Shown here: positions 60,927-64,000 of the stretch, piece by piece
Position numbering within the stretch: position 1 is the stretch's first letter
Layout of the letters: every line of letters starts with the position of its first letter
Source: Thinopyrum elongatum
Taxonomy: Eukaryota > Streptophyta > Magnoliopsida > Poales > Poaceae
Length of the DNA: 64,000 nt
Direction: 5' to 3'
Assembly: GCA_011799875.1 (NCBI GenBank)
Contig: JAAAXO010000120.1
Span: 229,209 to 293,208 of the forward strand
The notes under the pieces: generated by a model
What the model saw: the letters and a program-made list of their open reading frames with translations, nothing else
The model's database searches: none
Told to the model about the DNA's origin: nothing
Made by a program: the position numbers and the translations under genes

Positions 60927-61325
60927 CAATAATAAGGTGACGCAGCACCTATAATAGCCTCTGGACGAAATTTATGAAGTGGCATCTTGTATATTTCGTC
61001 CAAGGCTTCCTGCACTCATTATGGTGGCTTCAAAGTCCTGAAATCATCACTTGTAACTCCGTTCTTGTTCCCCTTGCGCATGCCATCATCTCCATGCTTG
61101 AACTTGCTCCAAGGTTCCTCTTTCTTGTCCAAGCTAGGCCCTTCATTTGTAAGCAAAACAAATGTATCCAATTTAGGCAGCATCATATTCTCATGAACAT
61201 TAGAATCATTACCAAGAAACGAAAGTACCTGATAATTTAATTGGCGTGCGCGAGCTCTAGTAATTGGTCCAGTATGTATAGCAGCAGGGGCTGTGGGTGT
61301 AACAATGGTATTGATGTCCTCATCA
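60927..61325 (-). repeat. Family A 3' LTR fragment, inverted
   Basis: It begins at AATAATAAGGTGACG, a few bases from the GGGCCAGGCCC quasi-palindrome, and runs to the exact U3 end followed by the native polypurine tract. R-U5 is missing. Confidence 0.85.
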
Positions 61326-62222
61326 TCCTCCCCTTCTTGAAATGAAGTCATCCTCGACGGAAGCTCATCTTCCTCACCCAAATAAGGCTTCAAATCTGCA
61401 ATGTTAAAAGTGGGACTAACCCCAAAATCTGTAGGCAGCTCAAGTTTATATGCGTTATCATTTATTTTCTCTAACACCTTAAAAGGACCATCAGCACGTG
61501 GCATTAGCTTTGATTTGCGCAAATCAGGAAATCTATCCTTACGCAAATGTAACCAAACAAGATCTCCAGGTGCAAACACAACATGTTTTCTACCCTTATC
61601 TCCAGCAAGTTTATATTTAGCATTCATACGCTCAATGTTCTCCTTAGTTAACTCATGCATTTTTAAGATCAATTCAGCACGTTGTTTAGCATCAAAATTA
61701 ACCTTCTCCGAAGATGGAAGAGGCAACAAATCAATAGGTGCACGAGGTAGGAAACCATATACAATTTCAAAAGGACACATCTTAGTAGTAGAATGCAATG
61801 AACGATTATAAGCAAATTCAATATGAGGCAAGCATTCTTCCCACATTTTCTTGTTATTCTTCAAAACAGCCCTAAGCATAGTAGACAATGTTCTATTGAC
61901 TACTTCAGTTTGTCCATCAGTTTGGGGGTGACATGTAGTACTAAAAAGCAGTTTAGTCCCCAGCTTAGCCCATAAACATCTCCAAAAGTGGCTAAGAAAT
62001 TTAGTATCACGATCTGAAACAATAGTATTTGGCACACCATGCAAGCGTATAATTTCACGAAAGAACAAATCAGCAACATTAACAGCATCATCGCTTTTAT
62101 GACATGGTATAAAGTGTGCCATTTTCGAGAACCTATCCACGACAACAAATATGCTATCCCTCCCCTTCTTTGTTCGAGGTAAACCTAAAACAAAGTCCAT
62201 AGATATATCCTCCCAAGGAACA
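61326..62222 (-). pseudogene. Family A integrase fragment, right copy of a repeated junction
   Basis: 897 bases from [15 protein letters not shown] (about 62200) to the polypurine tract. The frame continues into the LTR to 61019 (393 codons). DDE motifs SDRD and [10 protein letters not shown] are intact, as is the C-terminal domain. It is cut upstream at GAACA exactly as the copy at 45630-46526, but its LTR tail is the NYQVLSF...GMRKGN subtype whereas the left copy has the other subtype. The duplicates have therefore exchanged LTRs. Confidence 0.85.
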
Positions 62223-63144
62223 TGATAGAGGCGAGGGTGTCCCGATCTTTCGATGAGATGATAGCTATCGTTTTTGGTGGAGTAGACTTTGACGATCCGA
62301 CTACGAACGTGCGAGGACGTCGCGCCTTAGCAATCGCTAAACCAACTCCGAGAGGTTATTGACCACGCCGGAGCACAATCAACCTGACCACGAGGGTCTA
62401 TCTCCTGCAAGCAAACGAAGAACAAGCAAGAAACTAAGATTTGCAATCTGGATATTGCGAATATAAGATGAAAGCTTTATTGATCAAGGTGGGGTTCTGT
62501 GACGTCTTGGTCTGGTCGTTGAACACAAATGAAGTACGCGAAGTTGCAGCTATGGCGAACTTTTAATCTAAACAAAACCCAAAGTCTAAACGGTGCCCTA
62601 AGGGCTGTATATATGGAGGAAGAGGAGGGGATTTCGTGGCCCTTGAAGGAGGGGTCCAAAACCAACCCTATCTCTTGTTTCCCCACACATACAGACTCTA
62701 AAAACAGCCTATACTCAAGTATTTCGAAATTACATGGGCCTGGCCCAATAATAAGGTGACGCAGCACCTATAATAGCCTCTGGACGAAATTTATGAAGTG
62801 ACATCTTGTATATTTCGTCCAAGGCTTCCTGCACTCATTATGGTGGCTTCAAAGTCCTGAAATCATCACTTGTAACTCCGTTCTTGTTCCCCTTGTGCAT
62901 GCCATCATCTCCATGCTTGAACTTGCTCCAAGGTTCCTCTTTCTTGTCCAAGCTAGGCCCTTCATTTGTAAGCAAAACAAATGTATCCAATTTAGGCAGC
63001 ATCATATTCTCATGAACTTTAGAATCATTACCAAGAAACGAAAGTACCTGATATTTTAATTGGCGTGCGTGAGCTCTAGTAATTAGTCCAGTATGTATAG
63101 AAGTAGGGGCTGTGGGTGTAACAATGGTATTGATGTCCTCATCA
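62223..63144 (-). repeat. Family A LTR, inverted, mismatched flanks
   Basis: 922 bp. The left flank GAACA is in integrase; the right flank GCCAG is in another LTR, at the quasi-palindrome. Confidence 0.88.
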
Positions 63145-63283
63145 GCCAGGCCCATGTAATTTCGAAATACTTGAGTATAGGCTGTTTTTAGAGTCCGTTT
63201 GTGTGGGGAAACAAGAGATAGGGTTGGTTTTGGACCCCTCCTTCAAGGGCCACGAAATCCCCTCCTCTTCCTCCATATATACA
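63145..63283 (+). repeat. Family A LTR fragment (late U3)
   Basis: It starts at GCCAGGCCCATG and ends at the TATA region (CATATATACA), where a further LTR begins. It has no coding content. Confidence 0.82.
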
Positions 63284-64000
63284 TGATGAGGACATCAATA
63301 CCATTGTTACACCCACAGCACCTACTGCTACATACACTGGACCAATTACTAGAGCTCGCGCACGGCAATTAAATTATCAGGTACTTTCGTTTCTTAGTAA
63401 TGATTCTAATGTTCATGAGAATATAATGCTGCCTAAATTGGATACATTTGTCTTACTTACAAATGAAGGGCCTGGCATGGATAAGAGGGATGAACACTGG
63501 AGCAAGACCAGGCATGAAGATAATGGCATGCGCAAGGGGAACAAGAACGGAGTTACAAGTGATGATTTCAGGACATTGAAGCCACCTTAATGCGTGCATG
63601 AAGCCTTGGACGAAATATACAAGATGCCACTTCATAAATTTCGTCTAGAGGCTATTATAGGTGCTGTGTCACCTTATTATTGGGCCAGGCCCATGTAATT
63701 TCGAAATACTTAAGTATAGGCAGTTTTTAGAGTCCGTATGTGTGGGAAAACAAGAGTTAGGGTTGGTTTCTGATCCCTCCTCCAAGGGCCACGAAATTCC
63801 CCCTTCTTCCTCCATATATACAGCCCTTAGGGCGTCGTTTAGACTTGGGTTTTGTTTAGATTGAAAGTTCGCCATAGCTGCAACTTCGCGTACTTCGTTT
63901 GTGTTCAACGACCAGACCAAGACGTCACAGAACCCCACCTTGATCAATAAAGCTTTCATCTTATATTCGCAATATCCAGATTGCAAATCTTAGTTTCTTG
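63284..64000 (+). repeat. Family A LTR, divergent subtype, cut by window end
   Basis: It begins TGATGAGGACATC beside ATACA and matches the solo LTR at 54024 (TATYTG, LSNDSN, GPGMDKRDEHW). It continues past the polyadenylation signal to the last base of the window. In this copy the tail frame has CGG where 54024 has TAG. Confidence 0.88.

Noticed and set aside
1..64000. tRNA or rRNA genes
   Set aside because: No cloverleaf-like or rRNA-like sequence recognised; the only tRNA-related words are the 9-base primer-binding sites.

Overview
The window looks like plant nuclear DNA from a large, repeat-dense grass genome, most likely Triticeae (wheat, barley, rye or Aegilops). I infer this from the retrotransposon families; no search was run. 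I see no convincing host gene, no structural RNA gene and nothing prokaryotic. From about 2 kb to the end the window is almost entirely Ty3/gypsy LTR retrotransposon DNA, plus one 210-base assembly gap (52441-52650).

Three families are resolved. Family A is autonomous. Its LTR is 921-923 bp (TGATGAGGACATC...CTCTATCA), its primer-binding site pairs with initiator Met-tRNA, and one long gag-protease-RT-RNase H-integrase frame runs through the polypurine tract about 100 codons into the 3' LTR. This layout and the integrase tail fit CRM-clade centromeric chromoviruses such as cereal Cereba/CRW. Family B is non-autonomous. Its LTR is about 981 bp with an R-U5 like that of A but a different U3, and it carries gag joined to an unrecognised Cys-containing region instead of pol; it resembles the wheat 'Quinta' type of partner. 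Family C is an older, mutated gypsy element that hosts the first A insertion.

Layout: 1-1927 is unassigned; 1928-2845 is a probable minus-strand LTR of another family; 2968-3475 and 12483-15032 are the two halves of C, split by composite A element 3476-12482 (target duplication CGAAG). 15033-15554 is a truncated inverted A LTR. 15555-29165 is a head-to-tail array of B with a period of about 4.76 kb, each unit carrying a solo A LTR at the same gag site. 29166-52440 is a mosaic of A pieces in both orientations plus one inverted B fragment. After the gap, 52651-53674 is inverted A sequence, 53675-60317 is the most complete plus-strand A element, 60318-60926 is a second A leader joined directly to its 3' LTR, and 60927-64000 is more A LTR and integrase.

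The most unusual property is the way the pieces are joined. Family A has inserted into itself many times. Most of its LTR copies end exactly at their termini yet have different 5-bp flanks on the two sides, as expected after recombination between LTRs of separate insertions or after self-integration. Several other breakpoints fall at one short quasi-palindrome in the LTR. The result is large inverted and direct repeats, chimeric reading frames and a multi-copy B array, a structure consistent with a centromeric or pericentromeric retrotransposon nest. Exact junctions should be confirmed with long reads because such repeats are prone to misassembly.
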